The translations under genes and the position numbers were made by a program. Below, piece by piece: positions 48,458 through 48,521 of a stretch of 48,521 bases of DNA; position 1 is the stretch's first letter; each line of letters opens with the position of its first letter. The stretch is taken from NCBI GenBank assembly GCA_009908945.1, contig JAAAOI010000013.1:1-48521 (forward strand). Reading direction: 5' to 3'. The DNA is from Bacteroidota bacterium (GTDB lineage: Bacteria > Bacteroidota > Rhodothermia > Rhodothermales > Salinibacteraceae). The notes beneath the pieces are model-generated. The model was not told where the DNA came from. It searched no databases and was given only the letters and a program-made list of their open reading frames with translations.

Positions 48458-48521
48458 CTACCCGGTTATCGGCCAAAACACGCCAAACCGAAGGCGCTGC
48501 TCGGGCAGCGGATAGATCGGC
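48458..48521 (-). CDS. 3' end of a CDS running off the window, probable outer-membrane (TonB-dependent-receptor-like) protein
   Basis: Minus-strand reading ...PIYPLPEQRLRFGVFWPITG*; terminal beta-strand style; only 64 nt visible. Confidence 0.45.
   Translation of the reverse strand, partial: PIYPLPEQRLRFGVFWPITG

Noticed and set aside
1-48521. CRISPR arrays, prophage, toxin-antitoxin, restriction or retron-like systems
   Set aside because: No regularly spaced repeats, phage genes, RT, nuclease or methylase ORFs recognised in any frame; the window appears to be mainly core metabolism.

Overview
GC-rich bacterial chromosome segment, probably from a Salinibacter/Rhodothermota-type member of the Bacteroidota lineage (inferred from protein style, T9SS-type sorting signal and sparse Shine-Dalgarno sites; not verified). 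Most of it is ordinary, densely packed genes. On the left: tRNA-Arg(ACG); a thiamine-thiazole operon (thiO-thiS-thiG-tenI-like-thiD); class I FBP aldolase; an atypical Nramp-family transporter; TauE/SafE; a divergent prpE/pccB propionate module; an MltD-like LysM transglycosylase. In the middle: a Crp/Fnr regulator next to a ba3-type cytochrome oxidase operon that includes a 50-aa subunit missing from the ORF track; Sco1; a folE/PTPS/SDR pterin operon that looks like tetrahydrobiopterin synthesis; HIT; coaE; ribBA; yajC; and an SRP (4.5S) RNA gene. On the right: a photolyase/cryptochrome-like protein, an osmoprotectant ABC transporter with a binding-protein/permease fusion, an alpha-glucan utilisation locus (LacI regulator, two GH13 enzymes, lipoproteins, T9SS CTD), clpX, and the 3' end of a probable outer-membrane protein. 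I saw no CRISPR array, prophage, intact IS element or recognisable defence island. The items most worth a second look are the candidate biopterin operon, the LacI-type operator placed just downstream of a promoter in the glucan locus, the FNR-like box upstream of the small oxidase subunit, the Nramp and photolyase proteins with altered signature motifs, and several sharp inverted repeats in intergenic DNA.
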